In this document: positions 45,359 to 58,538 of the stretch, piece by piece
Layout of the letters: every line of letters begins with the position of its first letter
How positions within the stretch are numbered: the stretch's first letter is position 1
Assembly (NCBI GenBank): GCA_902806575.1
Contig: CADCXD010000002.1
Coordinates: 3,658,001 to 3,722,000 of the forward strand
Origin: Jackrogersella multiformis
Lineage: Eukaryota; Ascomycota; Sordariomycetes; Xylariales; Hypoxylaceae
Reading direction: 5' to 3'
Length of the DNA: 64,000 nucleotides
Position numbers and translations under genes: made by a program
The notes under the pieces: generated by a model
What the model was told of the DNA's origin: nothing
What the model saw: only the letters and a program-made list of their open reading frames with translations
Database searches by the model: none

Positions 45359-48300
45359 GTAGATGTAACATATCCCAGAGCATATCCAAGGAGGTGCATA
45401 TATTGGAATGGTTGCTATTTCAGCGTATTTTCATTTGTCTTGTATTTTCGATATCTTTTATTCGGAACACAGCACAATAATCAAACAGACTGGTTTTAGG
45501 TAATCAAGGAATACATGTACCATCATTGAGAGATTAACAAAATGGTCACTACTTTAAGCTGTATCGTATGGGCTGTGGGACATACCTAGGTGCGCCTCAC
45601 ATCTTTTAGGCAACATGGGAACTCTAGACTCACCTTCTGCTCAACTCTGACGTGAAGCTGGTCTGTTCTAGGCAGAACTATGCTATGGTGATATCGAAAT
45701 CAGCATGAGTAATTTCTTAACGCTTCCTAGAGCCAGAAACCATCCCAATCATCGCGACATTCTGCTATCTACGGAATACGTTCACCTAGAGGCTCAAGCC
45801 CTGTGGCGGTGGTGGCACTGCGTCTCACCTATTCTACCCAGTCATCCATTCTATGAGTGAGACTCCCGAAGGCCGCGCGGATCCAAAGAGCTCACGTAAG
45901 GACGCAACACGAGATTTCAGTGGATGCTGTCTTTGCCTTCACCCGGAAACTCGCGTCGTAAAAAGCCGAGGAAGAAAAAAAGACGAACCGCTCAACTCCT
46001 AGTGGGCGGGTGAGCGTGTGGGGAAAGCTCGCGGAGGAATTAATTACTATTTTTCCCTTTTTTTATTAATGGTAAAAAGGCATGGTTCTCCGCCGATGTC
46101 GACAACGTTACCATGTGTTCTCTCCTACAGTGGGTAGTGTCTCTGCTTTGGGTATCATTGCATCATGGATTTGCTGGCCCTTGGATTCTGGGGGAGGAGG
46201 GAGGAGGGAAGACCGTTTCCAACAATCCGGACCCCCCTTTATCCTGCCCTCATTGCATGTGAAACCCCTCAGAAGAGGAGAAATGGTTAGGTGAGGAAAA
46301 CATTTGAAGAAAAAAAGAAGAAAATTATCCATCTAACGCTAGAAATCCTGAAAGGAACTGTTGGGTTACCTAACGTCATCGGACGTTAAGCCCTACGGTT
46401 AGTGGCTGGATTTTTTCTTCCTTTTTGCTAACTTGGGCACTAGTAAAATAAAAAATAAAATAAAAAGGCTCGAATTCGGGAGAGGCGAAGAGTAGGCCGT
46501 GGATGAGCGCATAGGAGGCTCGGCGGGGCGTAAAAAACCCACAGGTGATCATCCCGCCGCGTCCGATCTGCGCGTAAGCACATTTCTAACGGAGTTGGGA
46601 TCGTTACTGATGATGTTGATGATGCGGTAGGCCCCTGCTACGCTAGATACATACATAGCGTCAGGGTGTACAGCCCAGGATGGGATTCTCTGATATCCAT
46701 GCCGTCCGTTCCAGTGACCGTATGTATTTAATCCTTTGCTTTCCGCGCTTGGATTTTACAGCGCCATAAGATTCAAGGGGGGCTTCTCATGTCGTGTCTA
46801 AAGTTAGGACTTTTAGATTCTTCCTCTGGGGCAAGGGAGGATGGACAGTACGAATATCCTATCGCGGAAATCGGGAAATCGGATGCGACAACGGCCAAGA
46901 AGCAACCGCAAGTGCAATACAATTCTGGCTTGGTCAGCTAGCCTAATGCGTGGTGACAGGTTTTGCCGCTCGTCTAGGGAGGTATGTAGGATCTGGATGG
47001 AGCAATGAGAATAAACCTTTCAGCCCGTAGTGCGGAGGTGCCTCGCCTGGCTTTCGGGGTGCGTTTGCTGCAAGTGCTGATCGCGAGGCGAGGGTTTTTG
47101 GGCGACACTAATGCAAGCTCTTTACACACATGTGTAGTGTAGGTATGTATGTTAGGTATGTAGGTAGATATATTTCTAACTTTATCCCGGAAAACCCGCA
47201 TCTGGCCGCGGGCATGACAGGAAAGAGTTTTAAGTGCTAAGCAATTTTCTCGAACGGCCCTTTCCGTATCGGTCCTCTTCCTCTGAAGAATCGTATTGGC
47301 TTGCTGGTCGTATCAAAATGCTTCGTGTCTACAGCGCTGTGGTAGCGTTGCGGACGAGCGGTCTGAATTTAATGATAGGTATTGCTATTTTCTATCTAGG
47401 TAGCCTATGGGATCTTAGAGATATAAGACCGACTAGGCATACCTACATACAGTACAATATGTCTCATTCTGGAAGATCCGCCAGAGCGGCCGGTCCTGGA
47501 AGGCGTACCGCCCATTTGGAATTAGGAATGGAGGGTACCCGTCAGGACGGGCAGAGGCCGGCATAACCATCTGCCTATTGTACCGTTAACTGGCCGGGCT
47601 CCTGTGGGTGACAGATTTCGGTAAGTGGCGATGGGCCTCGTGAGTCAGTGGGGGAACTAGATTTGCTGGTAGACATATCAGGCCAGATCAACGGCGGCAA
47701 GAAGGCATGCTAAGTTCGGACAGGAGCCAAATAATGCCACGGCTCTCACACGAGGAGCGTTGGCAGAACGTCGTGCTTACAACTACATAGTGTAGGTGCC
47801 TCATCTCCTAGGTATCCTCTAGAAGCCATTGCATACGGTGGATCGTGATGGGATAACCAAATTTGTATGGACGCCGGCCTCTACACTAGAAGATGCATAT
47901 GTACATATTTACCTGCCTCCGCTCGAGTAGGCTGGTGCCTGCGTTTCTTCCCGACCGCGCAAGTATCGTAGATGGGTGGTTTGGATTCTGCAGGACTGCG
48001 GAGTCAGGGTTTCTAGTGTAGAGCTACCGCATATACGCTCAGATGCGGAGACTTGATCGTGAGGGGTTGCGAAGGCTTCCACTCATATTCCGAGGCCTGC
48101 TCACACCGCTAGAAACGTTTCTATCCAGTGCTGCATTCTACTGCTCCTCGGTTACCTTATCAAACCATTTTTCTAAACCATGCACAGTAGTCTTCACTCT
48201 TGACGTTGCCCGATGGCACGAGCCGAATAAATCAACCCAACACTAAGTGAGTAGGTTACCGAATGAGGTATTTGGGTGTCATAAGGTTGCATGATGCTTC

Positions 48301-51300
48301 TACCTACACTACACTACACTATTGAGATTATCGATCGAGGTTCCCAACGACTACACTACCTAGGTAGGTCGGCATACGTAAGATATTTGATGACTATTCC
48401 GATACAGTGGTATGACATTACTGTCAGCTTCCCGTTCTGTCTGCGATGTTAGAGACACGAGCACGTGGAAGATGCCAGACACTTATGAGTATCTAATGTA
48501 TGTACCTGCCTGGAACGAATCTAACTACATAAGACTAATCGACTACGAATAAGATATCTTGTAATAGATACTGTCTGGATGTACTGTGGTGGCCTTCCGA
48601 TGAATACTAATGCTCGAGAGCCGTCGACAGCGATGGGGTTACGGACTCCGATATCTTCGTACGTAGGGATTCCCTACCGTGAAATTATATCACTTTACAA
48701 TTCCCCATGTTCAACAATGTCGATTGGCGACTCCAATGTTACTTTCAGATTTTGGCCGGCAGCTCCGTAACCGTAATACATGATAACGATTTCTAAAACG
48801 GTCGCGTGGGCTGCGTTGGTGGATATTAGGGTCGGTCAAGACGGGCCTTTCCCACGCGACCGAAGCCACGGAACTCCTAGGCATGCTACATGCGTGTTGC
48901 TCGTTGACCCTCCCGCTTTCATGGTTGAAAAGGTCACTACTGCAGAGACGGACTCATGCAAAAGAAAAATTCTTCGACTGGGAAGTAAAAGAGGGGTTGA
49001 GGGGTTGAAAGACACGATGGACTAGTCTAAATCTTTCTTGAGCTTCCTAAAATTCTCTTTCTATCTCTACTTAGCACTATGGAGTTACTTACCGCAAAGC
49101 AGCGTCTGGCCTTTTTCGTACGACTCAGCCATTCCCCACGTAGAAGGGATATTGATGAACCGGCGGCGGCTGCATGTGGAGTGGGGGTTGGGACGTAACC
49201 CACATAATAGAAGGACAATATTTCTCTTGGAAACCTGCGGTGTTGACTTTACAGGCTATCAAAGCTTGCCAGTAGGATGGTAGAGCTCCCAGATTTTGCA
49301 GGCCGACTTACGTATGTCTGCAGTTGCCAGTCAGTGGTTGCTGATAGCTATCGAGGAACGGGTTGCCATGATCCTGCGGAGGTTTGTACTAGGTATGTAA
49401 TACTTGTAATACTTGTGTATAAGTGTGTATAAGTGCGGCACGGAACCGTTTAATGCCCTTGGATGTCTGATAATCCGATTCGGTCGCCTAGCTTACCTTC
49501 TTAGGCTGCTAGGTACCTTAAGCTAGCTAATAGTACATACTACTACTACTACTATGTATGGAAGTTGCAAGAGCAGAGAGAGTAGGGGTCTAGGTAGGGG
49601 GTTAGGTAGGGGATAGGTATTCATAGCAGCAATTCTCATCCGAAGTCTCGCCAGGCGCAGGGCAAGTGATCCGCCTGACGACTATTTAGTTCTTGATATT
49701 GTTTTTGACGTAATTGGTTAGATCGATAACCGATATAGTGAGCAACCGGTGGACATATTTGCCTTAGGTACTCCACTAACGAGGCTGGGTTGCGAAGGAT
49801 GGCGGTAGCTCGTTCTCGATAATAAGCGGCTACGTAGCTACGTTGGTTGTTTGATCATCGAAAGACATCGATCGAATGTACGTGTACATACATAAGCCGT
49901 TTTTAGGAAAGCTGACATAATTCTAACTGTAGGGATAATTCTAATTGTAGGGGAGATAATTCATGTGGAGGTGACGTATGGCAACGTTAAGTGTAGCAAC
50001 TGGTACGAAGTAAGGGGTAAGGGATTATGAAAATGTGGTGATCCGATTTGTTGGGCTTTGGATCTAAGAGAATCCGGCTGGAAGAAAAAAAATTTTAAGA
50101 AAAAAAGAAAAAAATACAACTCAAACGTACGAGTGAACATGAGGTACCCATCGATGAAGTGTTAAAGAGGCAGAGAAGTTGGAATAAAAATGGGATCGAA
50201 AATCCGAATACCAATCGCGGTTCATACTTGGTAACGAAGCAAACCTAGCAGTGTATGCACATACATCCATCCATCCTGAACACTCCCAGGTGCAGACGTG
50301 ATTGTAACGATCAGACGTCGCGGTGGATAATACGGATAATACAACGTGAGGGTTGCGGACCGAGACTAAGCTGCCAAGGTGCTTAGGCGATGACGCTTCA
50401 GTTAAAAATCCCTCAGTTGTTCCGAGTTTCTTCGATTCCTCGATATTGCTAATCTAACTCTACCAGGAGAATTTAAAGAATTTAAGGGGTTAGCTTAAAG
50501 GGGTGGTTATGTTATATATCTACACCACATTAGGTAGGACCCCAGTTGTTCTTATGAATTTTATGGCTGCACGGTGGCGATTATGATACGCTAGTTACCG
50601 GTGGTAGCTGCGGTGGGCACTGAGCACTGGGCAGGCAGGGTGGGCTAGGTATTAAATTATCGGATCCGGTACCTGAATACGTAGCACATACATAATAGAA
50701 GATCCATTATTTCGTTGCTAGGGCCGCCGAGGGTGGGAGGTCCACATAAACGTTGCTCGGCTAGACATTATTCCAGCTAAACATCCAATGGGGTGATCTT
50801 AACATTTCACCTGTACATAAGTACTTAGGTACATAATATCATTCTCCAGATTCTGTGAAGTTTTCATCTCTTTGAAGTTTTCATATTATGTACCTACCTT
50901 GGTGTGGTCGGAGATATGTCATTAGTCGCTTTTGAATGGTAGCAAGCTATCGAACATCATTGCTCGTCCGCTTGTTAATGAAACCGTCATTATGCTTCCT
51001 GCAGTGATATGGCAGTAGGTATTATGGCAGCTCATTTACTACAATTGTACGATATCCAACACCTGCGACGCACAGGACATTTATTGCACCGTCCCAACTA
51101 GAAGGCTTAGCCCTGAAGCCCTGGAGCCCTGGAGCCTGAGAGCCTTGGAGGTGGAGAGATGGGGCATGTTGTCCTTGTTACTTTCTAAGGCCCTTGATCT
51201 TAAAAACTCCAGCTTTTTAAACTGGATAATAACACGCCTATTTAAGTAGATCCTGGGGTTATCCTTACTATGTTAAGTACATATCGAACTTGTTTATTTA

Positions 51301-53688
51301 CCTAGGTAGGTTAGTAACATGAGTAGCAATGAAACTAAATAAGTAGACAAGCCTTATGATAAATTGTTGGCAAGGTAGTACACACGTGCCTTGCTTACAT
51401 ACTTGCGCAGCAATAAGCACGGACCAGTTGGCTTGGCCACTAACCTATTTAAGTTAGTTCGTAGCTTACATACTTACTTTCCTTTCTTTTAATACACACA
51501 TAATATTGACCAATCACATCGCGTTCTTATTTTATCTGTTTATTGCAATACCCCGTCAAACCAACATAAACCTTTGTGCTTGATATTTCCTTTGATGAGC
51601 TTCTCGGATGCAATAGCGTATATACTTACAATTAGGTATCGTAGTAAATCAATGCGGTTGCTCTGGCTTGTGCTTCTTTCAAAGAACCACGTAATAGGTA
51701 GGTATTGTGGAAGAAATAGTAATAAACCAACCGTTGTCGTATTGCCGATAGTGCTGGAACAATAAGACCGCGTAGTCCGTACAGCTCCGTACCTCTTAAT
51801 CCCACGTGCGAGAAAAAACAATCCCGTTTCGACCATAATGGTCTGGCCTTTACCCAGATGATTGATGTAACGCATGTGAAAACAAAGGAGAGAGGACGAA
51901 GGTTCCGAAATGAAAACCTCAACTAAACAGGTGACTTCCAAATAAATAAATATTGATTAAAAGGGTCACCGTTCAAAGAAAGAGTAGACATTGCCGAGGT
52001 TTCCGCATTAAGAGTCGAAAGTACTTAGTCCCTAGAAATTTGATCGAACCTCTAGTTTTGATTGATTTGAGTTTCAACTTTATTCTGTTGTAAGTGCGAA
52101 GCCCTTGTATGTCTGTACATGTAAAATGAGGCGTAAGGATGACGCTTTTGTACCTATATTAGTTAGTGTTTTGTTTAGCCCCTTTCATTATTTAAAATAT
52201 GTATGTTCACTTGGTTCAACTGTAACTTAAAGCTAAGAGAAAAAATGAGAAAAAAAGAAGCCCACATTTCGAGAGAACTATGGTGATGTATGTGTTTATT
52301 CGACATTTTTGTATAACATGAAAATTTCTATCTTGAACTAAAAGTGTCGACAAACTCGCGTTAGAAAAGTCTAGAAGTAATGATGAGCTATGAAGCGCTA
52401 ATCAATCGAGGCTAAAGGTCGAATGAGAGTTTTCGATGGGGACCCTTCGGCCGAATTGCCATCTGCCGCCACCTACCTAGGTAGCTTGACAACCATCCCC
52501 CCCCTCCCCCCAAAAAATGAAATAAGAAACATGTAAATACATAGTGTATGTACATACTACATGTACCTATATGGGCTTGGTAGGGAATCCTAGCGGAACT
52601 AAAATAGGTAGGACCCTGATTTTTGAAGACGGATTTTAATTTCCAATGAAAACAAACAAAGACTTCTATCATTCACTTGGCAGCTTCTTGGAAGGTGGAC
52701 GAATTTAGGAACGTCTCGAAAAGGAAAACACGTTGTTTACCTACCTAAGTAAGTAATTTTAAAACTCGTTCATTCGTACTATTTGTAGGACCATACCATA
52801 CCTGAGGACCATACCTACCAGCTGCTTAGGTACACAATTAAAAGTTCTTACTCATTTGGTTGCATGTCGAGGTGGGTTGACGAATTTATGATGTAGGTAC
52901 CTAGGTGTATGTGGGAGGTATTAGAGGTACGACTTTGTATGAAATTATTAATATGATGGGCTTCAATACCTACACAGGTACAGTACTATGCACTTCGGCC
53001 GTATTAGTGTATTGGATTGGTGTGATGCGCTTTCCACACCACTTGCCAGGTGGCCAGGTGTTCATGATTAATGATGGATGTTAGTGAGGCGCCTCTAGGT
53101 TGTATTTGTACCGAGTTCCATATGGATGAGTCCCATATTATGGATTGACGGATCCCATCCATACGACGAAACTTTCCAGCAGTTACCTGAACTGTATTAG
53201 ACTTTACCTACTTAAGTAGTGTAGGTACCTAGGTAGGGAATTACTCCACTGAAAGAACCTGGACCGCCACCTATTCCTAACTTAGTCTCCTCCTCAGCCA
53301 ATCAAAGACCTAGTATACGCCCCCCTTGTTTCCACTGTCTTTCAGTGGCCACTCGCCAATTCTTTTTTTCCACACCTGCCCGCGCTCGCCGCTCAAGGAC
53401 TTCCTTACAGCATCGTGTCTGGTGTACATAGGTACTTAGGTAGGTACAAGGTTACGGGGTTAACGCTAGCGGTCAAAGAACGTCCCACTTAGGTGATGCG
53501 AGGATGCTGGTTGGGTGATTTGGTTTTCCCCAGTTGAAGTTGCTATGGCCGGGGGTGTCTGAGTTGTGCGAATTATGTGTACCGTGTGCCTGCCGTGTGT
53601 ACCTACCTAAGGTACCTAGGTAATGTAAGTACATCGTATGCATGTATTATGTATTTGTAGTGTATGGTGTACCTAGGTACCTACTTAA

Positions 53689-53719
53689 GGTGTGGTGTGT
53701 GGTGTGTGGTGTGTGGTGT
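53689..53719. repeat. GTGTGGT tandem repeat
   Basis: About four units of a seven-base GT-rich repeat. Confidence 0.85.
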
Positions 53720-53765
53720 AAGTACCTACCTACACTAATCTGTACCTAGGTAGGTACCTACTAAG

Positions 53766-53804
53766 TGCGTGTGTGTATGCGTGTGTGTATGCGTGTGTGT
53801 GTGG
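53766..53804. repeat. GTGTGTATGC tandem repeat
   Basis: Imperfect ten-base units of alternating GT with TATGC, flanked by TACCTAGGTA palindromes. Confidence 0.8.
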
Positions 53805-53860
53805 GCTCGTCCTTTTTTTCAAGCCTGGCTCCATTTACTATGTACATCTAGCATCACTTG

Positions 53861-53995
53861 CCATTTCCAATTCTCATCATCCTCGTCCCCCATCCTTCAA
53901 CCTCCCAAACGCACTCTTCTACCTCACCACCACCATTTTGCCGCTTCTACCTCCGTCTCCCTCTTTTTCTTACTTTCCTTTTTTTTTCTTTACAC
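53861..53995 (+). promoter_or_regulatory. Long C/T-rich tract, probable promoter of the cyclin gene
   Basis: A strongly pyrimidine-rich stretch of about 130 bases, the usual look of a fungal core promoter or transcription start, lies 1.4 kb upstream of the cyclin ATG. Together with the intron in the leader it implies a long 5' UTR. The tract also produces overlapping spurious reading frames. Confidence 0.45.
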
Positions 53996-54446
53996 CCTGC
54001 AATCCCGTCGCTTGCCAACCTAATCGACATCGACCTCGACCGAAGTTTCGATTCTCGGAGTTGTAAGGATTTAGGTTACTGCAATTCATTGGAAATAGTA
54101 GAAAAGAGAGAGGCGCGACGAAGTTGTACTTTGTTGTGTAGGAGAACGTACTCGCGCTGGAAAGCAACAAACTGGTCTCACTATTGGATCCAGCTCCTGG
54201 TCCAGATCCAGATCCAGATCCATCGTCATCGACCTATAAGTTAAGAAGTGTACATCAACATCTCTACGAGTGACGGCGAAACGAAGCGACATCCACGACT
54301 ATCAGACCTGCTGTTCAACGCGAACACTACCACGACTGTTGACTCGGTGTAACTCGACTAGACTTGCACGTCGAAACTTGTTCGCGAATAGTGCGGTCCT
54401 CCATTCTAAGAGGCGTTCTCATCACTGCCAACATTCTTCCTACGAA

Positions 54447-54910
54447 GTAAGTACAAACTATTCCTTTGTTAAAAAGCTCACCTCGTTGTTGTTGTTCTGG
54501 TTTGGGCTTGTTAGCTTCATCTTAAACATCACGATACCGTCCTACTCTACATCACATCCCGACACAATTCCGAGTATTTTGATGGTCACACATACTGTTT
54601 TGAGATAATCTGAAAGACACGGACATGGACATGGATGGGACTTGCAAACCGTGCAACCTCTAATCTAGTCGAGCTTTGATCTCGAACTTCTATCGGAGAA
54701 AGAGTCCTGGCCCACTGATCCATTGTTTATTCGTTCGTCTACACTAAGGCATTAGTTTCTCAACCGAAGAATCTTGAACAATTACTTCCCAATTCCCTTA
54801 GTCCCAGTCGACACTTGTCCAGCTAAACACCAAAGAACCTACCCATCCGGTTTTGTCCATTGTTATACACATACATAACTATGCTCAGTTGCTAACGTTG
54901 ATCGCTTCAG
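54447..54910 (+). other. Probable 5'-UTR intron of the cyclin gene
   Basis: Donor GTAAGT at 54447, branch point GCTAAC at 54890 and acceptor TTCAG ending at 54910 make a well-formed 464-base intron in non-coding leader sequence. Confidence 0.5.
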
Positions 54911-55161
54911 TTTTTAGAGGTCTTAATTGCTCCTTTTTCTAATATCGACGGCCTTCGCATTTTTTCACCTACCTACAACAAGTTCAGCTCATCTTTCTTT
55001 GATTATCCTCATCATTGACATCAGACAAGCTCTATCGACGCCAAACTTCAGTATCCAGGCTCCTCAAATCGATCTGACATCCTGTTGAGAAGTCTGTCCC
55101 CGATCAGGAAACCGCCTTTCTGATATTAAACGGACCTGTCTAATATAGAGACAACCGATTC

Positions 55162-55182
55162 ATGGCTCAAGCATCTCAATAG
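55162..55182 (+). promoter_or_regulatory. Upstream open reading frame in the cyclin leader
   Basis: ATG GCT CAA GCA TCT CAA TAG (MAQASQ) is the only ATG between the proposed leader intron and the cyclin start, 176 bases before it. If transcribed it would reduce or regulate translation of the cyclin. Confidence 0.45.
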
Positions 55183-55358
55183 GGTTCTTAATAACCTCCC
55201 CCTCTGAACACCATCTCCGTCTCTTCAGCCCTGGGAATCACAGCCAGTTGTGTAGTGGTATTTCCACGCAACTGCGCCGTCTCTCTACGTGCTCGAAGCA
55301 GAACTCCGACAAAGGTCCACCGTAGATCTTTGACGGAGACCCTCCACCAACCGCCATC

Positions 55359-56408
55359 ATGCCGGGCGGAGTATGCGCGGTTCTCGATTACGAGACCGAA
55401 ATGATGGCAGAGTACGTGGCTGATATGGCGGTCCGAGTTATTCTCCCTAAGTCGTCAGTCTCTGGTGCATTCAGGAAGTTTGTCAATCAGATCCTCACTT
55501 CCACTCGTCTTCCCAGTACGACAATCCTCCTCGGAATGAATTACTTGGCCAAGAGAGTCAACATGCTCACCCAGAGCGGACAGTTTGCCCCCAACGAGGG
55601 TCAAATGTGGAAGATGCTTACTGTCGCTCTTCTTCTTGGTAGCAAGTTCCTCGATGACAACACATTTCAGAATCGCTCCTGGTCAGACGTCAGTGGAATC
55701 GCGGTGTCAGAGCTCAACACTATGGAAAACGAGTGGCTGAGACACATCGGATGGTCTCTGTACGTGAACCTCGACAAGAGTCATGACTACAACGCCTGGC
55801 TCAAGAACTGGAAGGAATGGGAGGAGAACAAGAAATTCCACCAGCTCCAACAGCAGCAGCAATCCCAGCTTGCTATGCGCGAGAGGCTGGCACCTATCGT
55901 CACCAATATCCACACCGAACCTGTGCGACATCATCCCCTTGCCTTCCAAGGCTGGACTCACGAGGAGATTGTTGATCATGAACGATTGAGCATGAGTGCC
56001 AGAATCACGCATCCTGGCACCGGCGCTTATCGGGGTCGGGAGGGTTCGTGGCAGTCACAGTTTTCATCCAATGCTTGGTCGCAACCACAGGCTCCTCTGA
56101 CTCCACCGGATTCCGGGTACGGTACACCTGAGTATCTCAACTCTGCCGCGTCGGTGAATGCCTCATATGATGAGTGGTTCTCCCAAGCTGTTAAGGGTGG
56201 TTACAACAGACATTACAAGCCGTCTGGTCATGGTTACGGGTCTAGAAACGGATCCCACTTCCCTCAGACCTATCACGGCCACTTCGGTCAGGGTGCTTGG
56301 GAGTCGAGTGCTGCCGATTGCAGCTGCGCCCAATGTAAGCCGCAGCTCCACAACAAGACAGCCTCCTATTTCCCGCAGCATGGTTACAGCCAGGCTGTTA
56401 TGGGTTAA
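55359..56408 (+). CDS. Clg1/Pcl-type cyclin (Pho85-class cyclin-like protein)
   Basis: Single exon, 349 residues, ATG in context CATCATGCC. The cyclin box occupies about residues 15-135: FRKFVNQILTSTRLPSTTIL, LGMNYLAKRV, KMLTVALLLGSKFLDDNTF, SWSDVSGIAVSELNTMENEW and LRHIGWSLYV. A Gln-rich and then Ser/Tyr/His-rich disordered C-terminal half follows. This is the fungal group related to yeast Clg1 and fission yeast Pas1, which bind Pho85-class kinases and act in G1 and nutrient signalling. The paired CSCAQCKPQ near the end is a short cysteine cluster. Long leader, intron and uORF suggest post-transcriptional control. Confidence 0.88.
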   Translation: MPGGVCAVLDYETEMMAEYVADMAVRVILPKSSVSGAFRKFVNQILTSTRLPSTTILLGMNYLAKRVNMLTQSGQFAPNEGQMWKMLTVALLLGSKFLDDNTFQNRSWSDVSGIAVSELNTMENEWLRHIGWSLYVNLDKSHDYNAWLKNWKEWEENKKFHQLQQQQQSQLAMRERLAPIVTNIHTEPVRHHPLAFQGWTHEEIVDHERLSMSARITHPGTGAYRGREGSWQSQFSSNAWSQPQAPLTPPDSGYGTPEYLNSAASVNASYDEWFSQAVKGGYNRHYKPSGHGYGSRNGSHFPQTYHGHFGQGAWESSAADCSCAQCKPQLHNKTASYFPQHGYSQAVMG

Positions 56409-58538
56409 TCCCTTTTTTTATTATGACGCATTTCAGTGTATCATCGATCCGTGGTAGGATGGGGTTGAGTGTAATGGCTCAGCCGAGTTATGATTTGGGA
56501 ATACTTCATTTAATGTCTACTCTGACATCATTCTCCGGCATGGTTAGGCACATAAATTTGTTGTTCAGATACCCCTCGGAGTTTCCGAACCATCAGCATC
56601 AGGAGCATGTTACTGAAGTGGGAGTTACTGGGTGCTTCTGGTTTGTTTGATCGATCTTAATCCATTCGCGCGAAATCGATATATTGTCGAGAACGCTTTC
56701 GCACGCACGTGTCTCGCCGATCGAAATCGGTTCCATCGATGCATCAACTAGGACTACCAAATCCTCATGGCTAGTAATTATCTCCTGCCTTGACAGGCGA
56801 TGCTTCCTTTGTTTTATTAACGACTTTTCTGCATGGGTAATTATAATGGCGTTTATTGGATTCGGTATCTTCGGTTGGTTCGGTATTTTTCCATTTGCAA
56901 TAGATCACGGCATGTTTCATTTGGGCTCGCATTTCTATAGCGACGGCGGTAAAAGTCAAGGCTCCATTTGGCGTTATAAAAAACAAAATAAGAGATGGAC
57001 TTCCCAGACGGCGTGCTCATCCAGTCGCTCTTCTAAAATTGGGGTCCACTCCATCGCCGACAATAGATCTCACTTCACAAGCAACACATTTTCCGCTGCT
57101 TTACGGAGTCGACGGTTGGTCGTTTCCCTCCTGTCACTGGCTCGCAACTTGCGGTCGCCATGGCTAGGATCGGAGCTGCCTTCGCGCTTCACGATTCGCT
57201 CACGATATTTTACGTTTATTCGATTCACGATTCCTCACTTGACGCTGGTACGACACATCAGCTCGTCTGGTTTCGGGCAGTCCTTTCTAGATGGCTTCGG
57301 TATGCCGGGATTATATCTCGGATGGTTCCTGTTCCTTTCGTTAGGTTCATCTCAAGCCGAAGTCTTCCAATACGTTTGAGGGCTCATTCAGTGTGGTTAT
57401 TGGGTTTCTCCTATTTATTTTTTGGCTTGAAATAAAGAAAATGGGTACATGCACCACTCTTGGGTGGTAGCATTAGGAATGGGACGAAAAATCGGGGTCG
57501 TTGCGTTTGCATCTGCAACATTGGGTTTTTACTTTTCTAGATTGGTACGATATCGACTGGAGTTTACACACGTTTTGTGACTTCGACGAAAAGTCGCTGA
57601 CAATCTTGTCTTCGTCCTCGCTAGCCATCATTGCCTGTTCTTTGAGACAGTCCTCGGTATTCGATGCTGCTAGACGATGGTTCTATTATTCAACTTCGCA
57701 AGGAAAAGGAAATTTTGTGTATCAGGGGGAGGGGGTAACGGGGCACTGGCCTTAATAGCGCTAAGGAGGGGGAAAGGGGGTTTGTCAATTTTTCTTTTAC
57801 TGTTCTTGACCCTCAACATGGGTCGTATCCGATCAATTTTCTTTCACGATTACCATGACTACAACCCAGGCAAAAAGGGCTAGGTTGGGGTTACGGATTC
57901 TACTGGCTTCGGGGGTTGGGCAGAGGGGTGATCTCTTGCGATTATCATTTCGCACGCATAGCCACATTACGGGGGGTTTGGCTGTCTGAAGTTTGCATGG
58001 CCGTTGGTCGTCCTAAACATACGAGGACCCAGGTCGACAGCCCGATGAGGTTCTCTTCTGGCTTGTTACTACACATATATCCGATAAACCTAGACTAAAA
58101 ATATTAAACTGTGCAAACTTGACAAGAATGACTGTCTTCGTTATTTTTACTGTAGGTGGCGTGATAGGTGTTTGATTTTGGCTGTATACCTAATTAATTG
58201 TCTTTGTGCCTCCAGCATCGTATTTTGGTCTTGGTCTTGGTCTTTGTCTTGGTGATAGGATGTGACATGTGCTGTCAGCTGCTGCTACCATAGGTACCTA
58301 GGTGTCGGCAGGGGTCAACGGAGCTTATCGATAATCGCATTTATTAGCTTTACCTACCTGGCTAAATACATAAGCTAAATGCATAAGGTCCGCTACGAAC
58401 ATATGATTCGATCACCAACCACTACCTCGACATCATCGAACGTGAAACCGCACCCTTGACCCTCCCTTTTCCTGTATAATATACACCCACCACGTTGCAT
58501 CCCACACAACCAAGCGATACCGATCCAAACCTCGACCA
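56409..58538. other. Intergenic
   Basis: A 231-codon frame from 56684 lacks an ATG start and any domain, and is probably fortuitous. Repeated TTGGTCTTGGTC occurs near 58218-58245. No gene seen. Confidence 0.5.

Larger units (their letters stand above)
45359..53860. other. Gene desert upstream of the cyclin gene
   Basis: No recognisable gene in about 8.5 kb. Frames at 47234, 48579, 48780 and 51540 (the longest, 133 codons, minus) have no domain or splice logic. A perfect 12-base inverted repeat lies at 48799/48862. TACCTAGGTA palindromes become frequent toward 53.2-53.8 kb, next to GT-rich microsatellites. It may hold long regulatory sequence or non-coding RNA. Confidence 0.55.

Noticed and set aside
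51540..51941. 133-codon minus-strand frame
   Set aside because: Longest frame in the gene desert but mixed composition, no domain and an overlapping 96-codon frame on the same strand.
53580..53765. Clustered TACCTAGGTA units considered as a CRISPR-like or telomere-like array
   Set aside because: Units are 4 bases, palindromic and irregularly spaced without spacers, in a eukaryotic genome; no TTAGGG repeat is present.
53769..54608. Overlapping frames in the cyclin upstream region
   Set aside because: Products of microsatellite and pyrimidine-rich DNA; better explained as promoter and 5' leader.
56684..57379. 231-codon frame after the cyclin gene
   Set aside because: Begins at TTG, has no domain and a Ser/Phe/Arg-rich composition; likely fortuitous in 3' flanking DNA.
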